43,358 nucleotides of DNA from an uncultured Balneolaceae bacterium (GTDB lineage: Bacteria > Bacteroidota > Rhodothermia > Balneolales > Balneolaceae): NCBI GenBank assembly GCA_913057825.1, contig CAJXOW010000029.1, forward strand, positions 1 to 43,358, read 5' to 3'. This document shows, in pieces, positions 24,701-33,382 of this stretch (positions are counted from its first letter, which is position 1; the number at the start of each line of letters is the position of its first letter). Under the pieces are notes generated by a model that was not told the DNA's origin, searched no databases, and was given only the letters and a program-made list of their open reading frames with translations. Made by a program: the position numbers and the translations under genes.

Positions 24701-26077
24701 ATGAAAATGTTTTTTACGTTCAGATTTAATGCATGGGTTTCGATTATAACGGGATTGCTGTGTACGATGCAATTGTTCAGCCTGAATGCATACGGGCAGG
24801 AGAGTGATCAGCTGAAAATCCAGTCAGACCATCAATTGTTGATCAGTTACCAGGGCAGGTTGACCGACCAAAGCGGCAACCCGGTCGCCGATGGCAATCA
24901 CACGATTGTATTCAGTTTGTATGACCAGGAGTCCGGCGGAACGGCGCTCTGGAAGGAGACGCAGAACCTGGAAACCAGCAACGGCGTTTTTTCGGCGCAG
25001 CTGGGAGCCGTCAATTCGATCGATACGCTGACGTTCAATCGTCCCTTTTACCTGGGAATACAAGTCGACGGCGGAGATGAACTTTCGCCGCGGACACGAC
25101 TGACGACCGTCCCCTACGCACAGCGGGCCCATTCGATCAATGACAGTACGATAACGACGGAGAAACTTACCGAAGATGCGGTAACAGCCCCCAAAATATC
25201 ACGGCGCGCTATTACCACCGAAAAATTCGACTATGGAGCCGTCGACAGTGCCGCGATCGATCCTGATGCGGTTTTCAAAACGCTGGATCCCACCCTGGAA
25301 GTCCATCCGTTTGAGGAATTTGTCGGCGTCAACCGCAGTGAACCCGTCACCGGAAGTGACTACTTCGCCGTGCATGCCCCGGTCGAATTTGATGATACCT
25401 TCGGCGGGATGTATATAAGCACCGAAGGCGTCGAAAGTTGGCCCTTTTACGGATACACTACCGGCAGCGATAAGTCTGCATGGCATTATTTTGATTTTCA
25501 AGCGGAAGAATGGGTCCTTGAGTTTGATTTCGTCAGCCCTCGCCACCGGTTGGTGGTCGATGCAAACAGCGTCAGACCCGGCGGAGATAATGAAGTGCAG
25601 CTGGGGACCTCCAATCATCGTTGGTCCGAGGTCTACGCCGCCAACGGAACCATTCAGACGTCCGACCGGCGGTTGAAAACCGACATTGAATCGCTCGGTT
25701 ATGGACTTCAGGAAGTATTACAGCTCACCCCTGTTAGTTACCGGTGGAAAAAAGAGGTCGATGCAGGCAATAAAAACACGGATACTCACCTGGGACTCAT
25801 TGCTCAACAGGTTGAGCCCGTATTATCCGAAGTGGTCGACCAACCCGACAAGGAAGAAGGCTACCTGGGAATGAACTACTCCGAGTTGGTCCCGGTACTC
25901 ATCAAGGCCGTTCAGCAGCAGCAAAAGCAGATCCAGGCCCTGCAGCAGAAGCTCAACCAAACTCAAACCGCTCAAAAAGCTGAACTGAAGTCCCTCAAAA
26001 AACAGGTAAACCGGCTGGCCGAGAAGGTCCGGGGAACCCTTGACGAATCGGAAGAGTTTACCTCATTCTCCAAATAA
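24701..26077 (+). CDS. Exported tail-fibre-type protein with C-terminal peptidase S74 (intramolecular chaperone) domain
   Basis: The 458-aa protein has a signal peptide (cleavage about 32, after NAYG). A beta-rich N-terminal domain (about 45-145, LLISYQGRLTDQSGNPVADGNHTIVF) is typical of such Bacteroidota proteins. Two TTEKL/TTEKF repeats follow (152-180). The S74 domain (about 318-415) begins TSDRRLKTDI, whose Ser321 and Lys326 correspond to the Ser-Lys pair used for self-cleavage in phage endosialidases. A Gln/Lys-rich coiled coil (about 390-440) closes it, as expected for a trimer. It lacks a T9SS tail; the next gene, 11 bp away, has one. It probably forms a trimeric surface fibre. The role is unknown. 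Confidence 0.85.
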   Translation: MKMFFTFRFNAWVSIITGLLCTMQLFSLNAYGQESDQLKIQSDHQLLISYQGRLTDQSGNPVADGNHTIVFSLYDQESGGTALWKETQNLETSNGVFSAQLGAVNSIDTLTFNRPFYLGIQVDGGDELSPRTRLTTVPYAQRAHSINDSTITTEKLTEDAVTAPKISRRAITTEKFDYGAVDSAAIDPDAVFKTLDPTLEVHPFEEFVGVNRSEPVTGSDYFAVHAPVEFDDTFGGMYISTEGVESWPFYGYTTGSDKSAWHYFDFQAEEWVLEFDFVSPRHRLVVDANSVRPGGDNEVQLGTSNHRWSEVYAANGTIQTSDRRLKTDIESLGYGLQEVLQLTPVSYRWKKEVDAGNKNTDTHLGLIAQQVEPVLSEVVDQPDKEEGYLGMNYSELVPVLIKAVQQQQKQIQALQQKLNQTQTAQKAELKSLKKQVNRLAEKVRGTLDESEEFTSFSK

Positions 26078-26088
26078 TAAAGTCCGCC

Positions 26089-26658
26089 ATGAAACTTACC
26101 ACCATGAGCCAGCGATTAATTACGGCACTTGTCGGGATCTTGATGTTAACAACCCTTTTCCTGCCACGGTCCGCCCGGGCGCAGGTACAACTGCAAGTAG
26201 ACGCCATTACATCAGGGGCGACTGTCTCGGCGTCCGGATCGGCCGTGACACTTCAAGGCAGTATCGGGCAGATAGCAACATCCGGCAGTGAGTCTTCCGT
26301 TATGCAGTCGTTCAGCGGCATTTGGTCGGCCCTCTATTCCGGGGAAGTCAACACCGATATCGAAAAGACCGATCCCCCTTCAAGCAATCTGCCGGAAAAC
26401 TTCAATCTCGAACCGGCCTATCCCAACCCCTTCAATCCGCGCACGAAGATTCGCTACGCCTTGCCCGAAGCGGCCCACGTGAAATTGGCGGTTTACAACA
26501 TGCTCGGCAAGCAAATCCGCGTGTTGGTTAACCAACGGCAGAAAGCCGGTCGATATACCATCTCATTCCGCGCCCGCGATCTTTCCAGCGGCATCTACCT
26601 GTATCGATTGCAAGCCGGGGCATTCACGGGGGAACGAAAAATGACGTTGGTGAAATAA
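26089..26658 (+). CDS. Minimal T9SS-sorted protein, partner of the S74 protein
   Basis: The 189-aa protein consists of a signal peptide (cleavage about 32, RSARAQ), a short domain of about 65 residues (VQLQVDAITSGATVSASGSAVTLQGSIGQ), a linker, and an 80-residue T9SS type A sorting domain (AYPNPFNPRTK to RKMTLVK). Nearly half of the protein is sorting signal. The GTIGQ-like short domain often precedes such tails in this group. It starts 11 bp after the S74 gene and is surely co-transcribed. It could serve as a surface anchor or carrier for the fibre (inference). It ends 14 bp from the convergent histidine kinase gene. Confidence 0.85.
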   Translation: MKLTTMSQRLITALVGILMLTTLFLPRSARAQVQLQVDAITSGATVSASGSAVTLQGSIGQIATSGSESSVMQSFSGIWSALYSGEVNTDIEKTDPPSSNLPENFNLEPAYPNPFNPRTKIRYALPEAAHVKLAVYNMLGKQIRVLVNQRQKAGRYTISFRARDLSSGIYLYRLQAGAFTGERKMTLVK

Positions 26659-26672
26659 GGACTTCTCCATCA

Positions 26673-28244
26673 TCAACTTATATCTCGATCATTGTCGAAT
26701 TCGAGCGAAAACGTTGTTCCCACGTCGTCCGATACGATCCTATATTCGGCTCCCAGTTGGGTAACCTGTGTTTCAATAATACGCATCCCCAGCGACTCAT
26801 CATCTCCCCGGTGAAAATCGTCCGGCAAACCAACTCCATCATCCTTGATTTGCAGGTTTATTTGTCCGTCGCTTTCTTTCAAGACCATTCTGACCGCCCC
26901 TCCTTTCCTGTCCTGGAATGCGTGTTTTACGATATTGGTCAAAACCTCATTTGCAATCAATGAACAAGGCAGCGTCTTTTCCATATCCAATTCCACCGGG
27001 TCACAGTCACAGCTAAAATCTATTTCTTTTTCCGCATGAAAATTGTATATGATATCTCTGCCCAACTTTCGCAGATTCTCCGAAAGGTCGGTCTTGGCAA
27101 ATTGCTTCGACTGATATAATTGCTCATGAATTTTCGCTATTGTTTTGATCCTATTAAAGCTTTCCTGGAGTTTATCAGCCGTTTCCGGGTCATCCGTGTC
27201 AAACCATTGCAACTCGAGCATCCCGGAGACCATGGCAAGGTTATTTTTGACCCTGTGATGGATTTCGGAAAGCATCGCCTGCTTCTCCTCCAACGACTTT
27301 TTGAGCTTACGCTGATTATCTTTCCGATCCGTGACATCCTGTATTGTCCCGATTGAGCGCACCGGATTTCCCTGTTCAACGTAGAAATGTTCGCCCTGTT
27401 CCTCTACGTATTTTACTTTATTATCTGCTAACAGCAGGCGGTGTGTAATATGGTAGGTGGTTGCATTTTCCAGGGAGTTCTTGTAAACCTCATCCACCAT
27501 GTTACGATCCTCGGGATGAACAAATGAGAGAAACGCCTCGTAGGAAGGGTCAAAGTTGACGGGGGCGACTTCAAAAATCCGATAGATTTGTTCCGACCAG
27601 TATAGGTCCTCACACTCCAAATCCAGCTCCCAGGACCCCATACCGGCAATTTTTTGTGCCAGGGCGAGTCGTTCTTCACTTTTCTTGAGCTGTCTTTCCA
27701 CTTCTTTCATCCTGGTTATATCTATCGTAATACCTCCAATGGCCGAATCCATTCCCGGGATATCCAGAATTGGAAATTTATGAATAGAGAAATACCGGGC
27801 CTTGTCATCATCGACTCGATTGAATTCCTGGTTGACTATCCTCTCTCCCTTTTCGATCACCCTTCGATCCTGCTCATTCAACTTTTCAGCTCGGGGCGGG
27901 TCAAACAAATCGAAAGCGTCTCTCCCCACCACTTGTTGTCCTTTTATTCCATAATATTCGCACCATCGCTGATTCACATACATATACTGACCAGCCTGGT
28001 CTTTCAAAAAAACGGCAAATTCAGCCTGTTCGCCTATCGATTCCAGGAGTTTGAATAAATTAACAAAGGTGGGATTGCCATTAGATCTTGAAGAGGGGGC
28101 GGGCCTGGATGAGACGTTCTCTTGGTAATCTTTCAATATATCGATGAGTTTATCCCGCGCTGTCCTGTTCAGCGGTTCGTCCCGTTCCAGCCGGTGAATC
28201 GCCCGTTCTATCTTTGATCGTGAATCAGTTGTTTTTCTTCCCAT
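26673..28244 (-). CDS. Cytosolic PAS-PAS HisKA_2 sensor histidine kinase
   Basis: The 523-aa kinase has no membrane segment. After a helical leader (1-55) come two PAS/PAC domains (about 60-182 and 192-308), a HisKA_2-type dimerisation and phosphoacceptor box EIHHRVKNNLAMVSG (328-341; His329/330) and a HATPase domain with the N-box ANEVLTNIVKHAF and G-box DDGVGLP. HisKA_2 kinases commonly answer light, redox or general stress and often phosphorylate stand-alone receivers. No response regulator is in the window. It is convergent with the S74/T9SS operon. Two close relatives lie at 36270 and 39157. Confidence 0.9.
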   Translation of the reverse strand: MGRKTTDSRSKIERAIHRLERDEPLNRTARDKLIDILKDYQENVSSRPAPSSRSNGNPTFVNLFKLLESIGEQAEFAVFLKDQAGQYMYVNQRWCEYYGIKGQQVVGRDAFDLFDPPRAEKLNEQDRRVIEKGERIVNQEFNRVDDDKARYFSIHKFPILDIPGMDSAIGGITIDITRMKEVERQLKKSEERLALAQKIAGMGSWELDLECEDLYWSEQIYRIFEVAPVNFDPSYEAFLSFVHPEDRNMVDEVYKNSLENATTYHITHRLLLADNKVKYVEEQGEHFYVEQGNPVRSIGTIQDVTDRKDNQRKLKKSLEEKQAMLSEIHHRVKNNLAMVSGMLELQWFDTDDPETADKLQESFNRIKTIAKIHEQLYQSKQFAKTDLSENLRKLGRDIIYNFHAEKEIDFSCDCDPVELDMEKTLPCSLIANEVLTNIVKHAFQDRKGGAVRMVLKESDGQINLQIKDDGVGLPDDFHRGDDESLGMRIIETQVTQLGAEYRIVSDDVGTTFSLEFDNDRDIS

Positions 28245-28585
28245 ATGATGCTACTTCAATAATAAGTGTGATCCAGAAAGCATGCCGGCTTCCAGTTCCG
28301 ACCCGTTACTTCTTTGGGATACCGTTTCGCCACATCTGTAAGCTATACTTGAACCCTATTGTCTACCCACCAAACAACGGGTAAGGGGTCCATGCTATCA
28401 TTCCTGCATCTATAATTGTAGTGGGTAATTTTGATAATATAGACCAATTTTTCAACTGTCCTCTCTCTTAACACGATTCCTTTGTAATAAATGTCTGGAT
28501 ATATGCCGCTCCAATATTTAAAACCGGCCCTAATATGTTGACACGTCCCATCAGATGCGTTGTTCTCATCTGCTTGAACCAAAAA
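28245..28585. other. Intergenic, nothing recognised
   Basis: A 79-codon minus frame (28582-28343) starts just after the stop of the BNR-like gene but has no recognisable motif and an unusual Tyr/Ile/Trp-rich composition; I do not call it. No heptad array or terminator with a T-run is clear here. Confidence 0.35.
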
Positions 28586-30742
28586 CTATTTCACCAGCAG
28601 CATCTTGCGGGATTCAATAAACTCATTGGTCTTTATTTGATAGATATAAACGCCGCTGGACAGGTTGCCGGCGTCGAATGTTACGGAATGTTGTCCCGCT
28701 CTTCTTTTTGCGTCAACCACGGTTGCTACCTTCTGCCCCAGCACATCAAACACAGTTAAGCGCACATTTGCAGTCCTGGGGAGGGTGTAAGAAATAGTGG
28801 TCGCCGGGTTGAAGGGATTGGGATAGTTTTGTTTGAGCGTGGTCTGTTTGGGGACTTCATTCCTCGACGGAGAGTGCGTGGTTACACGACGGTTGGAGCG
28901 ATAAACCCCGGCAGAAAGCAGATACAGATGGTTATCCCCTCCGATTTGCAATTCCCCGCTACCATGAGTGAACAGGTTCATCTGATGCCATTGCTGTCCC
29001 CAATCAGCCGACCAGAAAATATCTCCATTGTAGGTGGTATAGAGTGTATCTCCAGCGGTTAGTGCATAACTGACCGAAGAATATTCATTTTCATGAGGGG
29101 TGGGTATAGAATCCCACACCGTGACTCCCTGTTCTTTAACAAACGCCCTGTTGCCCCCGTAAACCAGTAAGTCTCCCTTTGAATTCATTTTTAATCGGCT
29201 TACCTGCTTTTCAAATATAACCGTTGACCAGGTTTTACCGCGATCCGGACTTTTGTACACTTTGTCATTTCTTAGACCAAATACCGCATTTGTAGTCGGA
29301 TCATTGACAATATCCGTGAAATCGTGGGACACCGAATCCCAGGTCATGCCCTTGTCGGAGGATCGGTACAAATTACCGTTACCGACAGCCATAAACACAC
29401 TATCGTCCACTCGTTCCATCTTCTGAACTCCAATCTTTGCAGCGAGTGTATCCCAGGTGTTTGCTTTATCGGCTGATCGAAAAATCGTACTGTCTCTCAT
29501 GGCTACAAAAGCAAGTTTGCCAAAACTTTCGACGTAATTGATCGGGTAATTATGCAGGTAACCCAGCTTAACGATGCTATCTTTATTTACGACCGACAAT
29601 CGATCCCAGTTGTCTCCTTCATCAGCAGAGCGAAATACGCCAATGCCTATTACCGAAGCTAGCCAATACCCTTCATCGGAAACTGAAAAATGTCGTACGT
29701 TTGCTTCGCTCAATCCCTGGTTGATCGGGGTCCATTGCTCCCATGATTCATCCAGGCGAACAATCCCCCACGATGGAGTGGACATAGCGTACTTACTAAT
29801 AAAGAAATCCTCTGTAGCTGCAAAGAATTGGCCGTCCTCTCCCACCAGCAGGTCATTGACCCTGCTATAGGGTAATTTTTTCTGTTCCCAACTCGTACCC
29901 TCTTCATTACCTATATAGATCCCTGCATTTTTGTAAGGCGTCCAGAGCCCGTCCCCAGTCCCTTCGGCTCCTGCCAGGATCTTGCCGTTTTTCGTACGAG
30001 TCAGTTCCAGGGTCGATACCGAATCGATATACTCATGAATGACAAATCTATCTTCGTGATGATCAATGCGGTGGATTCCATTGGCTGCCACCAGCAGGGT
30101 CGAATCACCTACGAATAGCATATCTTTGGGCGATCGATACGGGGTAACCATATATTCAGTCCAATCCTGTCCATGATTGTAAGATACCCATACCGTGTCG
30201 GCGCTGCTGACCGACAAAATCGAATCGGTATGCGTCGTAATGTTATTTACCGGTGATGCAGGAGTAGTGATTTTATCCCATGTCCTTGCACTATCCGAGG
30301 AGTAATACACCCCGGTTTCAGCTCCCAAATAGATATCGCCCGAATTTGCAATCGAAATATCATTTACGGCCTGATTAACGAAATGATCCCGGTTATCGCC
30401 GGACCTAAAATGACGAACATCCACTCCATCGTGATCACTCCACATCACCCATCCGTCTCCGAAGGCTTCCAGGGCCAATACGCCGCCGGCTTCGTTCGGA
30501 CCGAAATCCAGACTTCCCCACCGATCCATCGAACCGGTGCGGTAACTGATCCCCTTGCGCCACGTAAGCGCGTAAATACGGCCCGCATCATCCTTTGCCA
30601 GTTTCTCGGCTTCCGCCCACTCCGGTCCGACGTCCGCCTCGAAGGAAAGGGATTGGGCCGATACAGGAGAGGTTGCAACTACCAGCCCTACAGCCAGTAT
30701 AACCAGGGGATTGAATACAGTTGTTATGCTCTCTCTGCACAT
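28586..30742 (-). CDS. BNR/sialidase-fold beta-propeller surface protein with T9SS sorting domain
   Basis: The 718-aa exported protein has a signal peptide (MCRESITTVFNPLVILAVG..., cleavage near VSAQ). Repeated Asp-box motifs of the S-x-D-x-G-x-T-W kind are seen: YYSSDSARTWDK, FRSADEGDNWDR, FRSADKANTWDT, YRSSDKGMTWDS, YKSPDRGKTWST and WSADWGQQW. This is the signature of a BNR-type beta-propeller (sialidase, Ycf48 or sortilin-like). It does not have an obvious sialidase Arg triad or FRIP motif, so enzymatic activity is doubtful. The C-terminal 80 residues (NYPNPFNPATT to RKMLLVK) are a T9SS sorting domain. It is single, minus strand, with the histidine kinase gene downstream. Confidence 0.87.
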   Translation of the reverse strand: MCRESITTVFNPLVILAVGLVVATSPVSAQSLSFEADVGPEWAEAEKLAKDDAGRIYALTWRKGISYRTGSMDRWGSLDFGPNEAGGVLALEAFGDGWVMWSDHDGVDVRHFRSGDNRDHFVNQAVNDISIANSGDIYLGAETGVYYSSDSARTWDKITTPASPVNNITTHTDSILSVSSADTVWVSYNHGQDWTEYMVTPYRSPKDMLFVGDSTLLVAANGIHRIDHHEDRFVIHEYIDSVSTLELTRTKNGKILAGAEGTGDGLWTPYKNAGIYIGNEEGTSWEQKKLPYSRVNDLLVGEDGQFFAATEDFFISKYAMSTPSWGIVRLDESWEQWTPINQGLSEANVRHFSVSDEGYWLASVIGIGVFRSADEGDNWDRLSVVNKDSIVKLGYLHNYPINYVESFGKLAFVAMRDSTIFRSADKANTWDTLAAKIGVQKMERVDDSVFMAVGNGNLYRSSDKGMTWDSVSHDFTDIVNDPTTNAVFGLRNDKVYKSPDRGKTWSTVIFEKQVSRLKMNSKGDLLVYGGNRAFVKEQGVTVWDSIPTPHENEYSSVSYALTAGDTLYTTYNGDIFWSADWGQQWHQMNLFTHGSGELQIGGDNHLYLLSAGVYRSNRRVTTHSPSRNEVPKQTTLKQNYPNPFNPATTISYTLPRTANVRLTVFDVLGQKVATVVDAKRRAGQHSVTFDAGNLSSGVYIYQIKTNEFIESRKMLLVK

Positions 30743-30878
30743 AAGAAATATATTTATTGGCCTTATCTATCCGATTATACTGTAACTTTATTAGCTGGGA
30801 AGCCAATCGCAATTAAATGTTAGGTAATCTCCGCTGCTATCGACCTGTTACGAACAATTTACCCGGTCACTAATCCAT

Positions 30879-31631
30879 TCACAGGTACACCGTCAGCCCC
30901 AACTTTACACGGAATGGCTCGAATCGCCACTGGGTCGTCTTGGTGGTGCCGCGGTTGATCGAGGGACCGTTATCGGAGGGGATGCGTTCCCGCACTTCCC
31001 TGAAAGTATCTTCTCCGTCCACATAATTGAGGAGGAACCCGTACTCGGCCGTTAATCCCATATGATCATGGAAGAACCACTCCACTCCGTACACACCGGT
31101 CAGCCCGTATTCCATTGCATTATATTCATCCCATTGCTGTGCAATAAAGCGCTGCTCTTCATATCGAGTAGTAGTCCTCTCCAACCGGCGTCGACTTTCG
31201 TAACGCTCGTGCGCAACACGCGCTCCCAGTCCTGTGTACAGATGCACCTCATCATGGACGGGAAAATAATGAATGAATTGAGTCTGAAGCGCGATTTCAA
31301 AATCTACAAAAACGTTTCTATCGTTTTGCATCGAGGTATCCTGTCCAAAGGAGCGTCCTTCTCCCTCCCGTATTCGATCTGTACTGGAAAGTCCAATTCC
31401 CACCCGCACCGCGTTGCGCTCATTAAAGTGATATTTATAGGATCCCAACGCACCCTGAAAATCGGAGATGTATCCCCCGCCTAAAATCTGAAACTGCAAG
31501 GCGTGCGTGGATACTCCTTTGTCGGATGTGGTGGTATCATCCGGAGAAAAAGAATGCGCATGGGAGGAAGAGGGAAAACTTATCATCAGACTGAAAAAAG
31601 TAAGCAAGCATATATATAAAAGATGTCTCAT
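30879..31631 (-). CDS. Outer-membrane beta-barrel protein
   Basis: The 250-aa protein has a signal peptide (MRHLLYICLLTFFSLMISF..., cleavage near SHAH). After it come alternating strands with aromatic girdles (FNERNAVRVGIGLSS, HLYTGLGARVAHERYE, GLTAEYGFLLNYV) and a terminal strand RVKLGLTVYL. This fits a small eight-stranded outer-membrane barrel (OmpX/OmpW-like). No specific family motif is visible. It lies between the BNR-like gene and the LamG pseudogene, all on the minus strand but with gaps over 90 bp. Confidence 0.75.
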   Translation of the reverse strand: MRHLLYICLLTFFSLMISFPSSSHAHSFSPDDTTTSDKGVSTHALQFQILGGGYISDFQGALGSYKYHFNERNAVRVGIGLSSTDRIREGEGRSFGQDTSMQNDRNVFVDFEIALQTQFIHYFPVHDEVHLYTGLGARVAHERYESRRRLERTTTRYEEQRFIAQQWDEYNAMEYGLTGVYGVEWFFHDHMGLTAEYGFLLNYVDGEDTFREVRERIPSDNGPSINRGTTKTTQWRFEPFRVKLGLTVYL

Positions 31632-31728
31632 GATGAAAAGAAATTGGACTATTAATGTTTGTACTGTTTAGGCTACCAAAAATAACTGACCCTGTAAAGT
31701 ATTACCGCCAATTACCCTCTTCCCGGCA

Positions 31729-33007
31729 CTATTTAACCAATATCATTTTGCGGGATTCCGTAAACGCTTTGGTTTTTATGCGATAGATATAAACGCCGCT
31801 GGACAGGTTTCCGGCGTCGAACGTTACCGTATGGGCACCGGCTTTCTGCCAGCCATCGACCAAGGTCGCTACTCGTCGGCCCAGAACGTCAAATACAGCC
31901 AGTTCTACGTCACCGGCTTCAGAAAGATCGAGTCGGATACATAGAGTTTCAGATCAATCAGAAAACTGTTCAGGTAGGGATAGCCCTTTTTGGCCTCGAG
32001 GGAGAAATTGCGGCTTGCGTCAAAGACCAGGGCCCGGTCGTCCGATCCCTCATCACCCGATGCATATCGGGGGTCGCCTTCGGCCGAGAGTGACAGGTTA
32101 TAGTACGCTGTATTGGTCGGCAATTCGCCGTCGGCGGCCTGGTCGAACGACAGATCCAGGATCGGCGCTCTTTGTTCCCACGTCGTAAAAGAATAGGCAA
32201 TCGGCTCATCCGTGTACCAGTCGGGAGTATAGGATTGCTTGCCCGATTCGTTGGCGGCGATCACAAAATACTCGATGTAGGAATCGGCCGGTTGGGATGG
32301 GATATCGGCTATATAGGTCCCCTCGGCGGTCTGTGCCATATGCTTCACTTGCCAGCGAGTGGAATCGATCCGGTAGTGCAGGGTGACGCTGTCCACTTTA
32401 TTGGTCATGATGTTGCGAACCGTTGCCTCGACCGGATAGGACTGCGCGGGCGGCCGGTTGTGGTATTGAGTGACTTTTTCGATGAACGGCTGGGTTTTCA
32501 CGGGTCGTGCGACATCGCTGATACGTATTTCATCCACAAAACCATCAAGAAAATTCGGCCTGATCGACTGATCACCCGGAATCCCGCCTATAAACAGAGG
32601 CTGGTTGCCCGTCAGCGGACTGTGATCCTTTCGGCTATCTTCATACGAACGAATTTTAATACCCACCAATTCTATGGGGTCAATATTTTTATCCGGAAGC
32701 TTACTGGGGTCGTCGGCATTCTGATGCACGAGTTGGACCAGTTGTTGTCGGGCCGCATCGACTTGTTGAAATCGCCCGCCCCCTGCATCTCCAGGAAGGA
32801 TACATTTCCATAGGCATTGGCGTCACCGGCCAAGTCGGCCGCGTTGTTGAGATTACCATCCAGGTGGAGCAAAAGCACTGTGGCCGAGTCGGCCGTATAG
32901 GGTCCGCCGATACGCTGTTGGGCGTGGAGTTCGGTGGGTACTATTAGATATAGCGTTATCACCAGTGAAAAGCTCAAGCATCCTGCAAAACGGTAATAAG
33001 CTTTCAT
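31729..33007 (-). pseudogene. LamG/T9SS protein pseudogene with two internal deletions
   Basis: The three pieces align in order with the intact protein at 8944-11112. Piece 1 (33007 to about 32768) is the signal peptide plus QQRIGGPYTADSATVLLLHLDGN. Piece 2 (about 32766 to 31920, another frame) matches from LVQLVHQNADDPS to LYVSDSI. Piece 3 (about 31930 to 31729, third frame) is the end of the T9SS domain, LAVFDVLGRRVATLV to RKMILVK. Relative to the paralogue about 115 codons of the first LamG domain and about 190 codons of the second LamG plus the NYPNPFNP opening are missing, and each junction shifts the frame. No full protein can be made. A truncated 111-aa secreted product is possible. 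Confidence 0.88.
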
Positions 33008-33085
33008 CGCCCGACTACTCTCGTTGGATGGATTGTGTAATCAACTTATTTGAATAGACGGGAAATGTAAAGGGGGATGAATTTA

Positions 33086-33117
33086 GCGCCGATGCCCGAC
33101 GGGTCGGGCGTCGGCGC
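33086..33117. other. GC-rich 14-bp hairpin
   Basis: GCGCCGATGCCCGA (33086-33099) pairs with TCGGGCGTCGGCGC (33104-33117) with a single G-U wobble and a 4-base loop. It touches the left heptad array of element G. There is no T-run on either side. It may be a repeat or structured end of that element. Confidence 0.6.
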
Positions 33118-33355
33118 GCTCCAAGCTCCAGGCTCCAGGCTCCAGGCTCCACCGGTATACAAGCTGATAACGATGTTATCCTGGAAATAAACTTTGATCG
33201 CTATAGAAATTTATTGGTATATGGCACAAATTCTCCTCAATCCATTTTATGGAGAAGGGGTGTTTGCTATTACGTATTTGACGGTTTATAAACTTCACCC
33301 TGCAGTTTAATAACCATCACCAAGCTCGTATTCCCGTGGAGCCTGGAGCTTGGAA
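33118..33355. repeat. Inverted heptad pair (element G), homologous to element F
   Basis: The left array is five GCTCCAN units (33118-33152). The right array is GGAGCCT, GGAGCTT and GGAAC (33338-33355). Inside the arms, CCACCGGTATACAAGCT mirrors AGCTCGTATTCCCGTGG with a few changes. The right interior (CCTGCAGTTTAATAAC) matches element F. The element is about 90 bp longer than F in its left half. Confidence 0.8.
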
Positions 33356-33364
33356 CTGAAACAG

Positions 33365-33382
33365 TCCCGAAAATTCTCGGGA
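33365..33382 (-). terminator. Terminator-like hairpin after the YD-like T9SS gene
   Basis: TCCCGA (33365-33370) pairs with TCGGGA (33377-33382), directly next to the stop codon at 33385-33383 on the minus strand, the same arrangement as at 17885-17909. The stem is short and its T-run is weak. Confidence 0.5.

Noticed and set aside
28343..28582. 79-codon minus-strand frame beginning 4 bp after the stop of the BNR-like gene
   Set aside because: No recognisable family, odd composition, no ribosome-binding site beyond the preceding coding end. Retained only as a remote possibility.
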